The translations under genes and the position numbers were made by a program. A stretch of DNA of 64,000 bases from Solicola gregarius (GTDB taxonomy: Bacteria; Actinomycetota; Actinomycetes; Propionibacteriales; Nocardioidaceae). The notes beneath the pieces were generated by a model, which was not told the origin of the DNA, searched no databases, and saw only the letters and a program-made list of their open reading frames with translations. Below are positions 27,863 to 36,905 of the stretch, one piece after another (position 1 is the stretch's first letter; each line of letters opens with the position of its first letter). The DNA lies in the NCBI RefSeq assembly GCF_025790165.1, contig NZ_CP094970.1:2418001-2482000 (forward strand). The letters run 5' to 3'.

Positions 27863-28557
27863 GCCTCGCTCACCAACCGCCGGTAGTGCTTCACCGCGTC
27901 GCCGGCCGCCCCGTCGAACGCGACCCGTGCCGCGTCGACGACGATGCCGCGCTCGCAGCGCTCGGCGAGTGCGAGGTCGTGCGTCACCAGGATCAGCTGC
28001 TGCGCAAGCGAGAACAACAGCTCGGCGATCCGTTGTGTGTTGCGAAGATCGAGCAGTGTCGTCGGCTCGTCGGCCACCAACACCGCCGGATCGGTGGCGA
28101 GTACGCCGGCGAGGGCGAGCAGCTGCTTCTGGCCGCCGGACAGCGCATGCACACTCACGTCGGCGAGCTCACGAAGCCCGTACCTGTCGAGTACGTCCAG
28201 CGCGCGGGCCCGGCGCTGGCCGGCCGAGCTGGTCGAGCGGCGCAGCGACAACGCGACATCCTCGGCGACCGTCGGCATCACCAGCTGCGCCTCGGGGTCG
28301 GTGAACACGAACCCCACCCGCCGGCGTACCGCTGCACCGTCGGATGCAGTGTCGAGACCGTCGACGCTGACGCTGCCGTTGCTCGGGCGTACGAGCCCGT
28401 TGAGCAGCCGGGCGAGGGTCGACTTGCCGGAGCCGTTCGCCCCGATCACCGCGATGCGTTGCTCGCGCAGCACGAGCGTCGTCGGCTCGAGGATGGTGAC
28501 CGGCCCGTCGGGACCGTCGACCGTGACGGCGGCGGAGTCCAGCGAGATGTCGGCCAC
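27859..28557 (-). CDS. bioM: Biotin ECF transporter ATPase (EcfA/BioM)
   Basis: A 232-residue ABC ATPase. Walker A GANGSGKST, Q-loop region VFTDPEAQLVMPTVAEDV, signature LSGGQKQLLALAGVLA, Walker B AVLVADEP and switch His in ILVTHDLALAE. The start is placed at GTG 28557; an in-frame CTG at 28569 that overlaps the bioY stop is an alternative. It energises biotin uptake with BioN and BioY. Confidence 0.9.
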   Translation of the reverse strand: MADISLDSAAVTVDGPDGPVTILEPTTLVLREQRIAVIGANGSGKSTLARLLNGLVRPSNGSVSVDGLDTASDGAAVRRRVGFVFTDPEAQLVMPTVAEDVALSLRRSTSSAGQRRARALDVLDRYGLRELADVSVHALSGGQKQLLALAGVLATDPAVLVADEPTTLLDLRNTQRIAELLFSLAQQLILVTHDLALAERCERGIVVDAARVAFDGAAGDAVKHYRRLVSEA

Positions 28558-28565
28558 GTCTAAAT

Positions 28566-29174
28566 TCAGCGGCGCGGGAGCAGGTCGGGGAAGGCGCGAT
28601 GGGCCGCGGCCGCGACGATTCCGACGCACACGTTCTTGATCACGTCACCCGGCCAGAACGTCAGGTCGGTGGTGAACGCCTCGCGCCACGAGAAGTCGTC
28701 GATCCGCCAATGCATCCCGGCGATGCCCATCGGGTGGGTGATCAGGATGCTGGCCACCATTGCGCACGCGAAGATCAGCGGCGCGCCGTACGAGAGCCGA
28801 TGGTGAGGAAGGCGCTCGACGAGCAGCCCGCATACGAAGGCCGCGATCGGGAACGCGAGCAGGTAGCCGATGGACGGTTTGGCGAAGGTCGCGAGGCCAC
28901 CCGTCGCATCGGCGAACACGGGGAGGCCGGCGAACCCGACGGCGAGGTAGAGCAGTGCGGCGAGGAACCCGCGGCGGGCGCCGAGACAGGCACCGGCGAG
29001 CATCACTCCGAACGTCTGCAGCGTGATCGGTACGGCGAGACCGCCGACATGGATGCCGGGCATGATCGCGCACACCGCGATCAACGCGGCGAAGAACGCG
29101 ATCAGCGAAACATCGGTCGTGGTCGTCGTACGACGTGCCGGCGTCTCGGGCCGGGCCGTTGCGTCTCGGGGCAT
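28566..29174 (-). CDS. bioY: Biotin transporter substrate-binding subunit BioY
   Basis: A 202-residue BioY S-component with about six membrane helices. Family motifs LAVPITLQTFGVMLAGACLG, GLPVFADATGGLATFAKPS and SIGYLLAFPIAAFVCG are clear. It is first in the bioYMN operon. No recognisable BirA, BioR or BioQ operator was seen upstream. It is divergent from the taurine transporter operon, with a 256-bp intergenic region. Confidence 0.93.
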   Translation of the reverse strand: MPRDATARPETPARRTTTTTDVSLIAFFAALIAVCAIMPGIHVGGLAVPITLQTFGVMLAGACLGARRGFLAALLYLAVGFAGLPVFADATGGLATFAKPSIGYLLAFPIAAFVCGLLVERLPHHRLSYGAPLIFACAMVASILITHPMGIAGMHWRIDDFSWREAFTTDLTFWPGDVIKNVCVGIVAAAAHRAFPDLLPRR

Positions 29175-29263
29175 GGCCGCACTCTAAGGGTTACCCGCCA
29201 TTACCTGTACGTGTTCGCGGCCACATCGTGGCCCGTCGACTCACTCCGGGATCGTCGTGTACG

Positions 29264-29300
29264 TTATGCCTACTAAATTCATGTAGTTAATACAAAACCA
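29264..29300 (+). promoter_or_regulatory. Candidate promoter of tauCAB
   Basis: The only AT-rich stretch in the bioY-tauC intergenic region. TTATGC (29264-29269), 18 bp, TAATAC (29288-29293) is a plausible sigma70-type pair, leaving a leader of about 130 nt before tauC. CTAC/GTAG flank AAATTCAT as a small dyad. Weak evidence. Confidence 0.3.
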
Positions 29301-29430
29301 CATCCTGGTCCCATCGATTTGGCCCCGCACTGGCACTTTTGACGCTGCCAGGGCGCCATTAGCGTGAGGGACCAGCCGCGGGGGTGACGGGAACCACAGC
29401 GAGACGTCCGACCCTGATGGGAGCGAGTCC

Positions 29431-30273
29431 ATGGCGGCAGTCGACCAGACCGGGACGATGTGGAGCGGTCCGCGGTATAAACAGGAGGCCGCGCAGAAGA
29501 GGACCGGGCGGTCGCAGTATCTGCTGATCAGCGTGGGCAGCGTGCTCACCGTCCTGATCCTGTGGTGGCTGATCACGGCGCTCGATCTGGTCGACCCGCT
29601 CTTCGTGCCGACGCCCGCGTCGGTATGGGACTCCTTCGTCACTGCGCTCACCGACGGCTACCGCGGTCGCGGTCTACTCGTCCATCTCGCGGTCAGCCTG
29701 CAGCGTCTGTTCGTCGCCTTGGCGCTCGCTGTCGTGATCGCGGTCCCGCTCGGTGTGCTGGTCGGCTTCAGTCGTCGGCTGGAGGCCGCGCTCGAGCCAC
29801 TCATCAACTTCTACCGAGTGCTCCCGCCACTCGCGTACTATCCGCTGCTGATCATCTGGATGGGGATCAGTGAGGTCCCGAAGGTCACGCTGCTCTTCCT
29901 CGCCGGGTTCGCGCCGCTGTTCATATCGGTCGTTCAGGGCGTACGCAACGTGTCCAAGGGCAGGCTCGACGCGGCCCGCTCGCTGGGAGCGAGCGACCGG
30001 CAGGTGATGCGTTACGTCGTGCTCCCGTCGATCCTGCCGGACCTGTTCACCGGCCTACGGGTGGCCATCGGCTTCACCTACACGACTCTGGTAGCGGCCG
30101 AGATGGTGGCGGCGACCGTCGGTATCGGCTGGATGGTTCTGGACGCCGGCCGGTACCTGCAGAGCGACATCGTCTTCATGGGCATCATCGTCATGGGTAT
30201 CACCGGAATCGCGCTGGACAGCCTCGCCAAGTACGCGCAACGGCGGATCGTGCCGTGGCAGGGAAAGGGCTGA
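29431..30273 (+). CDS. tauC: Taurine/sulfonate-type ABC transporter permease
   Basis: A 280-residue inner-membrane permease of the TauC/SsuC (BPD_transp_1) family with about six membrane helices. The coupling segment EAA loop reads DAARSLGASDRQVMRYVVLP. VLPPLAYYPLLIIWMGISEVPK and GWMVLDAGRYLQSDIVFMGI are typical of taurine/nitrate/sulfonate systems. The start follows GGGAG. It forms a tight operon with the binding protein and ATPase. Taurine is preferred over other sulfonates because of the tauR-tpa-xsc genes in the same island. Confidence 0.88.
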   Translation: MAAVDQTGTMWSGPRYKQEAAQKRTGRSQYLLISVGSVLTVLILWWLITALDLVDPLFVPTPASVWDSFVTALTDGYRGRGLLVHLAVSLQRLFVALALAVVIAVPLGVLVGFSRRLEAALEPLINFYRVLPPLAYYPLLIIWMGISEVPKVTLLFLAGFAPLFISVVQGVRNVSKGRLDAARSLGASDRQVMRYVVLPSILPDLFTGLRVAIGFTYTTLVAAEMVAATVGIGWMVLDAGRYLQSDIVFMGIIVMGITGIALDSLAKYAQRRIVPWQGKG

Positions 30274-30278
30274 GCCCG

Positions 30279-31322
30279 ATGAGCGACGGGAGAGGCAGCC
30301 GGGTACGCCGGACCGGACTGGCTGTCGCCATTGGAGCTGGAACGCTGGCGCTGGTCGCCTCGGCGTGTGGCGGCGAGGGACTGACCAGCGGCGGTGGCAA
30401 CACCGTGCGCATCGCCTACCAGGTGATCCCGAACAGCGCCCCGATCGTCAAGCACGAGGGGTGGCTGGAGGACGAGCTGGACATGGACGTCGAGTGGCGA
30501 CAGTACGACGCCGGAGCCGACGTCAACCAGGCCGTTGCGGCGGGCTCGGTGGACATCGGGCTCGCGGGCAGCACGCTGGTTGCGAACGGCATCGCGACCG
30601 GACTCCCGTACGAGGTGCCGTGGATCTACGACGTGATCGGCGACAACGAGGCGCTCGTTGCCCGGGGCGAGATCGCGTCGATCAAGGACCTCGAGGGCAA
30701 GAAGATCGCGACGCCGCTTGGCTCCACCACGCAGTACAGCCTGGTCGCTGCGCTCGAGGAGGCCGGCGTCGACCCGTCGGATGTGTCGATCCTCGATATG
30801 GAGCCGCCAGACGCGCTGGCAGCGTGGAAGAACGGAAGCATCGATGCTGCGTACGTCTGGCACCCGACCCTGCAGCAGATGATCGACGACGGCGGCAAGG
30901 TGCTGGTGACCAGCGGGGACCTCGCAAAGCAGGGAACCGTCACCGCTGACCTCGGTATCGTGTCGACCGACTTCGCCAACGAGCACCCGGATGTCGTGGC
31001 CGACTGGCTCCGGGCCGAGAACCGCGGCGTGCGGCTGATAAAGGACGATCCGCAGCAGGCCGCACAGATCGTGGCCGACGAGTTCGGCACCGACCAGGAC
31101 ACTATCGCCACTCAGATGAAGGACCTGATCATCCTGAATGGCAGGCAGCAGTTGACTGCGGATCAACTCGGAACGGCTGAGTCCCCGGGGGCACTCAGCC
31201 AGACGCTGCACAAAACGGCCGAGTTCCTCGTCGACAACGACCTGATCGACAGCGCACCGGGTGAGACGACGTTCGAGGACGTGGTCGACCCGTCGTACCT
31301 GCAGCACGCCCTTGGAGGATGA
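30279..31322 (+). CDS. tauA: Taurine/sulfonate ABC transporter substrate-binding lipoprotein
   Basis: A 347-residue lipoprotein. The N-terminal signal ends in the lipobox VASAC (Cys30). A type 2 periplasmic-binding fold of the TauA/SsuA family follows: VRIAYQVIPNSAPIVKHEG, VDIGLAGSTLVANGIA, KIATPLGSTTQYSL and WKNGSIDAAYVWHPT. The ATG at 30279 sits 5 bp after the permease stop. It captures taurine or related sulfonates at the membrane surface. Confidence 0.88.
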   Translation: MSDGRGSRVRRTGLAVAIGAGTLALVASACGGEGLTSGGGNTVRIAYQVIPNSAPIVKHEGWLEDELDMDVEWRQYDAGADVNQAVAAGSVDIGLAGSTLVANGIATGLPYEVPWIYDVIGDNEALVARGEIASIKDLEGKKIATPLGSTTQYSLVAALEEAGVDPSDVSILDMEPPDALAAWKNGSIDAAYVWHPTLQQMIDDGGKVLVTSGDLAKQGTVTADLGIVSTDFANEHPDVVADWLRAENRGVRLIKDDPQQAAQIVADEFGTDQDTIATQMKDLIILNGRQQLTADQLGTAESPGALSQTLHKTAEFLVDNDLIDSAPGETTFEDVVDPSYLQHALGG

Positions 31323-31326
31323 CACG

Positions 31327-32154
31327 ATGAGCATGCAACCCGAGGTAACGGCGTCGGCCGGCGACGCACATGCGACCACGGCCGAGCGTGTGGCGATCGA
31401 ACATGTCTCGCACTGGTACGAGACGAATGCGGAGAACATCCAGGCACTCTCGGACATCGACCTGCGGGTCGAGCCGGGCGAGTTCGTGTGCATCGTCGGC
31501 GCCTCCGGATGTGGCAAGACGACCCTGCTGCAGATGCTCGCCGGTTTCCTCACGCCGACCGAAGGCCGGCTCACGATGGGGTCCGAGCCGATCACGCAAC
31601 CCGATCCGGTTCGAGGGGTGGTGTTCCAGCAGCCCAACCTCTACCCATGGCTGAACGTCCGCGACAACGTCAACTTCGGACCACGCATGCGCAACGAGAG
31701 CAAGGGGTCGTACGGGCCCAGAGTCGAGCAGATGTTGGAGCTCGTGGGCCTCGCAGACTTCGCCGAACGGGCGCCGTACGAACTGTCCGGTGGAATGCAG
31801 CAACGGGCCGCGATCGCCCGCGCGCTCGTGAACGAGCCCGACGTGTTGCTCATGGACGAGCCGTTCGGTGCTCTGGACGCGCTGACCAGGGAGCGACTCC
31901 AGGAGGAGCTTCTCGCAATCTGGCGGCAGACCCGCAAGACGGTCTTCTTCATCACCCACAGCGTCGAGGAGGCCGTCTACCTCGGTACTCGGGTCTTGGT
32001 GATGAGTCCGCGGCCGGGCCGGGTCGTTCTCGACCGCGACGTACGTGTCCCGGCGCTACGCGACGCCAGCCCGCAGGAGGTCCGTGCGTCGAAGGAGTTC
32101 GCCGAGCTCCGCGAGGAGATCGCATTGACGATCTACCGCGGATCCGACGTCTGA
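31327..32154 (+). CDS. tauB: Taurine/sulfonate ABC transporter ATPase
   Basis: A 275-residue ABC ATPase of the TauB/SsuB type. Walker A GASGCGKTT, Q-loop VVFQQPNLYPWLNV, signature LSGGMQQRAAIARAL, Walker B VLLMDEPFGALD and switch His FITHSVEEAVYL. ATG 31327 follows GGAGG. It is the last gene of tauCAB, convergent with the DUF202 gene 3 bp away. Confidence 0.9.
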   Translation: MSMQPEVTASAGDAHATTAERVAIEHVSHWYETNAENIQALSDIDLRVEPGEFVCIVGASGCGKTTLLQMLAGFLTPTEGRLTMGSEPITQPDPVRGVVFQQPNLYPWLNVRDNVNFGPRMRNESKGSYGPRVEQMLELVGLADFAERAPYELSGGMQQRAAIARALVNEPDVLLMDEPFGALDALTRERLQEELLAIWRQTRKTVFFITHSVEEAVYLGTRVLVMSPRPGRVVLDRDVRVPALRDASPQEVRASKEFAELREEIALTIYRGSDV

Positions 32155-32157
32155 GCC

Positions 32158-32508
32158 TCAGGACACCACGGCGGCGGCGAGCACCAGGATCATCAGCACG
32201 GTGACCGCGGCGACTGCGAACTCGAAGCGACCGTCCCGGATGCGCAGCGGCGCGCGCTCGGTCCAGTCCATCCGGCGCCGATAGCGTCGCCGGCTGCCGA
32301 GCACCAGCGCGATGCTGACGGGGACGGCGGCGGCAACCGAGACCAGGGCGATCGGGCCGATTGACTCGACGGCGAGCCGGGACACGATCGCGGCGGTGAC
32401 GACGACCGACAGCGCGGTACGAGACCAGGCCAGCGACGTGCGTTCGTTCTGCGTACCGGCGGACTCGCCGCGCCTCGGCGACTCCGGTGCTGGAACGGGA
32501 TCGTCCAT
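32158..32508 (-). CDS. DUF202 membrane protein (second of pair)
   Basis: A 116-residue DUF202 protein with three membrane helices. The family hallmark NERTSLAWSRTALSVV is at about 21-36, followed by SIGPIALVSVAAAVPVSIALV and a C-terminal helix. Its ATG overlaps the stop of the first DUF202 gene. Role unknown; DUF202 proteins often occur as pairs. Confidence 0.85.
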   Translation of the reverse strand: MDDPVPAPESPRRGESAGTQNERTSLAWSRTALSVVVTAAIVSRLAVESIGPIALVSVAAAVPVSIALVLGSRRRYRRRMDWTERAPLRIRDGRFEFAVAAVTVLMILVLAAAVVS

Positions 32509-32897
32509 CACACCACGGACGCGACGATCAGGATCAGCCCGATCAGCAGAATGCCGACCACGACGGGCATGGCGAGCCCCATCGAGGGCAGGGGTGCACC
32601 GGTACGCATGGCACGCTCGGCTCGCGCCCAGCGGAGCCAGGACGCGACCGCGCACAGCAGACCGAGGAGGACGAGGATCGCCGCGAGCGTGGTCTGCAGT
32701 ACGTCGCTCATCGGCAGGTCGAGCGCGTCGACGGCGGCGCCGCCGGCCAGCAGCGCGAGTCCGGTTCGGATCCAGGCCAGGAACGTACGCTCGTTGGCGA
32801 AGGTGAACCGCGGATCGGGCTCGTCGCCGACGCCGTACACCGATCGCGGCCACCGCGAGTCTGCGGCGCCCGAAGGCTTGGATTCGCTCGCGCTCAC
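32508..32897 (-). CDS. DUF202 (YidH-like) membrane protein (first of pair)
   Basis: A 129-residue YidH-like DUF202 protein with FANERTFLAWIRTGLALLAGG and three membrane helices. GTG 32897 is preferred because GAGAGG lies just upstream; GTG 32903 is an alternative. It lies a few bases after the mrp stop, so it probably belongs to the soe-mrp transcript. Function unknown; a link to sulfite metabolism would be inference. Confidence 0.82.
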   Translation of the reverse strand: MSASESKPSGAADSRWPRSVYGVGDEPDPRFTFANERTFLAWIRTGLALLAGGAAVDALDLPMSDVLQTTLAAILVLLGLLCAVASWLRWARAERAMRTGAPLPSMGLAMPVVVGILLIGLILIVASVV

Positions 32898-32906
32898 GGC
32901 CACCTC

Positions 32907-34031
32907 TCAGCTCGACTCCGACGATACGAACAACGGTAGCGAGCGGCCCGCCAACGTCGGTTCGTGCGACGGCAGCGTTGCAGCCACTCGCGACAGCTCA
33001 ACAGCAGCGGGCGAACCGGGCTGCTCCAGCACCGCCGGCACGCCGGCGTCCGCACACCGCGTCAGCTCCCGGTCAACGGGTACCCGCCCGAGCAACGGTA
33101 CGCCAAGCGAGCCGGCGAGGGATGCGCCGGCGTCGCCGTCGAACAGCGGCGTCTCTGCGCCGCAGCCGTCGCACGAGATGCTCGACATGTTCTCGACGAC
33201 TCCGGCGACGGGTACGCGGGAGTCCGTCGCCATCGCGGCGACCCGCCCGGCGACCGCGGCGACTGCGGCCTGCGGTGTCGTCACCAGAAGCAGCTGTACG
33301 TCCGGCAGCAGCTCGATCAGCGACATCGGGACGTCGCCGGTGCCGGGCGGGAGGTCGAGCAGGAGTACGTCCAGCTCGCCCCAGTACACGTCGCCGACGA
33401 ACTGCTCGAGCGCCTTGTGCAGCATCGGCCCGCGCCACACGACCGGCTGAGCGTCGTCGACGAAGAACCCGACCGACATCAGCGATACGTCGTGCGCGCG
33501 TACGGGCAGCATCACGCCCTTCAGCGCAACCGGTGCCTCGCGTACGCCGAACAGCTGTGGCACCGAGTAGCCCCACACGTCGGCATCGATCACGCCGACC
33601 CGCTGGCCGGCGGCGGCGAGCGCGGCGGCCAGGTTCGCTGTGACGACGGACTTGCCGACGCCGCCCTTCCCGCTGGCGACGGCGTAAACGCGCGTACGCG
33701 AGCCGAGGGTGTTGAGCCCTGGGGCGGCCTTGAGGGTGCGGGCGACGTCCATCCGGCCCGAGTCGCTCATCGGCTCCACCTCGACGTCGACGCTGCCGAC
33801 CCCGTCGACCCGCGCGGCGGCGCGCACGGCATCGCGCAACCGGTCCTGGCCGGGCAGTGCCGTGGACGGCAGGTGTACGACGACGCGCACTCCCCCGCGT
33901 ACGGCCGAGACGTCACCGACCATGCCGAGCTCGTCGAGCCGGTGTCGAAGCGACGGCTCGACGAGCGAACCGACCGCGGTACGTACGCGGGCGAGCGTAT
34001 CGGCGTCGACCCGTGCCCCGAGCGTCCTCAT
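32907..34031 (-). CDS. mrp: Mrp/ApbC-type iron-sulfur carrier P-loop ATPase
   Basis: A 374-residue Mrp/NBP35-family protein. The N-terminal MIP18/DUF59-like domain (about 1-95) is followed by a ParA/Mrp ATPase with Walker A ASGKGGVGKS (about 118-127), LLLDLPPGTGDVP and a cluster-binding CDGCG. Such proteins carry Fe-S clusters to apo-enzymes. Its ATG overlaps the stop of the Fe-S/molybdenum catalytic subunit gene, suggesting that it may help mature this oxidoreductase, although mrp is also a general housekeeping gene in actinomycetes. Confidence 0.92.
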   Translation of the reverse strand: MRTLGARVDADTLARVRTAVGSLVEPSLRHRLDELGMVGDVSAVRGGVRVVVHLPSTALPGQDRLRDAVRAAARVDGVGSVDVEVEPMSDSGRMDVARTLKAAPGLNTLGSRTRVYAVASGKGGVGKSVVTANLAAALAAAGQRVGVIDADVWGYSVPQLFGVREAPVALKGVMLPVRAHDVSLMSVGFFVDDAQPVVWRGPMLHKALEQFVGDVYWGELDVLLLDLPPGTGDVPMSLIELLPDVQLLLVTTPQAAVAAVAGRVAAMATDSRVPVAGVVENMSSISCDGCGAETPLFDGDAGASLAGSLGVPLLGRVPVDRELTRCADAGVPAVLEQPGSPAAVELSRVAATLPSHEPTLAGRSLPLFVSSESS

Positions 34032-36895
34032 CGCGCCACCCGGAACGCCTTACGTCGCGGGCTCACGGGCCGCATCATGAACTCGGGACGCCGCATGCCC
34101 TCGGCGTTCGGGCCGGGCCGAGTCATCTCCAGCCACTCGTGGAACACCTGCTGTGACTTTCGTACGTCGACCTCGATGTCGCCGTACGCGTCGCCGGGAA
34201 GCGCGGGTACGACGTGGACCCGCTGCAGCCAGCAGTGCATACCGGACATCGGGTCCGGCTGCACCGGGAACGTGAGGTTCTGGTGCACACCGGCCTCCTC
34301 CCAGTCGATGCGAGCCGAGTCGGCGTCGTCGCTGTCGAAGGCCCGAACTCCCTGCTTCTGTCGCATTCTCCACACGCCTTCGGGGGAGCGATCGAGGTCG
34401 ACCAACCCGGTGACCCAGCGGCTGCCGTCGGTCTCGTGCAGCCGCCAGCGACCCATGTGATGGCTGAGCGCGACCACGCCGGGACGGATGGCCTCGGTCA
34501 CCCAGACGCGGACGACGAAGTGGCCGATCCGGGTGCTGACCCGAACGAGGTCGCCGGTGTGTACCTCGAACCGCTCGGCGTCGACGCTGTTCATCCACAG
34601 CGGGTGGGTGTTGCTGATCTCGTTGAGATACTTGGCGTTGCCGGACCGGGTATGGATCATCGTCGGCAGCCGGAACGTCGGCACCAGCACCAGCTCGCCG
34701 TCGTCCTCGTCGAGCTGGTGATGCGAGACGTGTGACTCGATGTAGCCGGGTGTCGCCTGCTCGGGCCAGCCGAAGTCGGCGACCGCGTCGGAGTACAGCT
34801 CCAGCTTCCGACTCGGGGTCAGCCAACCGGCGACCAACGACTTGTCGTCGAGCTGTACGCCGACGGCGCCCGCCTCGCCGACCAGCGGCGGAGTGCTCTC
34901 GTCGTCGACCGGCTTACGTACGACCCCGTCGTCGCCGACGCTGGTGCCCTCGAGCTCTGCCTCGGTCAGCACCCGCTCATCCTGCCGGTACGTGTCCTTG
35001 GCGACCTCGACCACGCCGTACTTTCGCATGTACTCCATCGGGGTCAGGCCCTGCTCGGCGGCCTTCTCGGGCAGGCCGGGCACGCGGTTCTCGAAGATCC
35101 AGCGGTAGTACTCCTCGACCGTGACCTTCTCGCCTGGCCGGTATGGCGACTCGAAGTACGAGCGGATGCCGAGCGAGCCGTCGGGGTCGATCCGCCAGGA
35201 CAGGTCGAACCAGAACTCGTTCTCCTCCCACACCTCGCCCGGGTTGGCGTCGCGGGTGTCGGTGTACTCCAGCCCGAGCTTGTCCATCGCGACCCGGCGT
35301 ACGGGCTGGCGGAAGCCGAGCCACTTGGCGGCGTGCGTCTCGTACGAGTGGGTGTCGTGGCGCTCGGTCGCGAGGCCCATCGGGAGCACGTAGTCGGCGA
35401 AGGTCGCCGACTCCGACCACGTCGGGGTCAGAGCGACGTGGAGCCCGAACTTCGACTCGTCCTTCAGCGCGTCGATCCAGCTGAAGCCGTCGGGGTTCGT
35501 CCACACCGGGTTGTAGACGCGGCTGAAGTACGTATCGACCTTGCCGCGACCGTCGTGGAGCAGATGGGGGAGCAGGATCGACATCTCGTTGGTGGACAGC
35601 GGATACTCCGCCGGCCAGATCAGCTCGTTCCAGACGTCGTGGCCCTGCGGCATGTTGGGCCCGTGCGGGATGAACTTGTCCCACCCGTTCGGGCTGGTGC
35701 CGCCGACCGTGCCGACGCTGCCGGTGAGCACGTTCAGGAAGAACAGCGACCTCGCCACCTGCCAGCCACCGAGGTTGCCGGCCGCGGCCGCGCGCCAGAC
35801 ATGGGCAGAGAGCGCACTGCCCGACTCCGCGACGATCTCGGCCAGCTCGACGAGCTTCTCCTCGGGGACCCTCGCCTCCTTGGCCGCGTACTCGAACGTG
35901 TAGCCCGAGTAGTCGTCCGTGAGGCGCTCGATGAACGTATCGAAGTCCTCAGGATCCTGTGGATGCAGGCGTTCGAGGTACGTTCGCCAGTTGGTCCAGC
36001 GGCGCAGGAAGTCGCGGTCGATAGCGCCGGTACGTAGGAGGTGTGATGCGACGGCGAGCAGGATCGCCGCCTCGCTTCCCGGCCACGGCGCTAGCCAGAG
36101 GTCCGCATGCGAAGCGGTGTTGGACATCCGCGGGTCGAGGACGATGACCTTCGCGTTGCCGTTGGTCTTGGCCTCCATGATCCGCTGCGCATGCGGGTTG
36201 AAGTAGTGGCCCGCCTCGAGGTGACTCGACAGCAGCAGGATGACCTTTGCGTTGGCGTGATCCGGCGACGGCCGGTCGTACCCGCCCCACAGCGTGTAGC
36301 CGAGTCGGGCGCCCGACGAACAGATGTTGGTGTGGCTGTTGTGCCCATCGACGCCCCAGGCCAGCAGGAACCGCTCCGCGAAGCCGTCCTCGCCCGGCCG
36401 GCCCACGTGGTAGATGACCTCGTCGCGCCGGTCCTCGATGATCGCCTTGCGGATACGCCCGGCGATGTCGTCGAGCGCGTCGTCCCAGCTGCACTGCTCC
36501 CATTCGCCGCTGCCGCGTTCGCCCTTGCGGCGAAGGGGATGCAGGATGCGCTCGGGGTCGTTCAGCTGGTTGATCGTCGCCGGGCCCTTGGCGCAGTTGC
36601 GTCCGCGTGAACCCGGATGCGCCGGGTTGCCCTCCAGCTTCTTGACCGACAGGTCCGACTTGTCGACGTACGCGAGCAGGCCGCACGCAGACTCGCAGTT
36701 GAAGCACGTGGTCGGGATCAGCATGTACTCGTGCGGCACCTTCTTCGGATGCGCGCGGGCGTCGTACTCGACGTGGTGGTCCCACGACTCGACCGGCGGG
36801 AAGTTGCGCAGGTGCTCGTGCGACCGCTCGCCGGGCAGTCTGCCGGGACCGGCGACGGTCTCTTCGGTCGACGTTGACGAGTCTGGTGTGGCCAT
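34028..36895 (-). CDS. soeA: Molybdopterin oxidoreductase catalytic subunit, probable cytoplasmic sulfite dehydrogenase SoeA
   Basis: A 955-residue DMSO-reductase-family molybdoenzyme. The N-terminal [4Fe-4S] ligands are Cys64, Cys67, Cys71 and Cys101. A Cys192 in NICSSGARLGY is the likely Mo ligand position. The Mo-bis-MGD domains and C-terminal dinucleotide-binding barrel (THPLWMNSVDAERFEVHTGD) are intact. No twin-arginine signal is present, so it is cytoplasmic like SoeA (usual length about 970) and unlike PsrA/PhsA/TtrA. The perfect AGGAGG before ATG 36895 and a 10-bp gap to the electron-transfer subunit define an operon. Setting in a sulfonate island, which releases sulfite, supports sulfite oxidation; the substrate is not proven. 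Confidence 0.72.
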   Translation of the reverse strand: MATPDSSTSTEETVAGPGRLPGERSHEHLRNFPPVESWDHHVEYDARAHPKKVPHEYMLIPTTCFNCESACGLLAYVDKSDLSVKKLEGNPAHPGSRGRNCAKGPATINQLNDPERILHPLRRKGERGSGEWEQCSWDDALDDIAGRIRKAIIEDRRDEVIYHVGRPGEDGFAERFLLAWGVDGHNSHTNICSSGARLGYTLWGGYDRPSPDHANAKVILLLSSHLEAGHYFNPHAQRIMEAKTNGNAKVIVLDPRMSNTASHADLWLAPWPGSEAAILLAVASHLLRTGAIDRDFLRRWTNWRTYLERLHPQDPEDFDTFIERLTDDYSGYTFEYAAKEARVPEEKLVELAEIVAESGSALSAHVWRAAAAGNLGGWQVARSLFFLNVLTGSVGTVGGTSPNGWDKFIPHGPNMPQGHDVWNELIWPAEYPLSTNEMSILLPHLLHDGRGKVDTYFSRVYNPVWTNPDGFSWIDALKDESKFGLHVALTPTWSESATFADYVLPMGLATERHDTHSYETHAAKWLGFRQPVRRVAMDKLGLEYTDTRDANPGEVWEENEFWFDLSWRIDPDGSLGIRSYFESPYRPGEKVTVEEYYRWIFENRVPGLPEKAAEQGLTPMEYMRKYGVVEVAKDTYRQDERVLTEAELEGTSVGDDGVVRKPVDDESTPPLVGEAGAVGVQLDDKSLVAGWLTPSRKLELYSDAVADFGWPEQATPGYIESHVSHHQLDEDDGELVLVPTFRLPTMIHTRSGNAKYLNEISNTHPLWMNSVDAERFEVHTGDLVRVSTRIGHFVVRVWVTEAIRPGVVALSHHMGRWRLHETDGSRWVTGLVDLDRSPEGVWRMRQKQGVRAFDSDDADSARIDWEEAGVHQNLTFPVQPDPMSGMHCWLQRVHVVPALPGDAYGDIEVDVRKSQQVFHEWLEMTRPGPNAEGMRRPEFMMRPVSPRRKAFRVAR

Positions 36896-36905
36896 GCACG
36901 TCCTC

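Noticed and set aside
34028-36895. Polysulfide, thiosulfate or tetrathionate reductase catalytic subunit
   Set aside because: These are exported with a twin-arginine signal, which is absent here; the context supplies sulfite in the cytoplasm.
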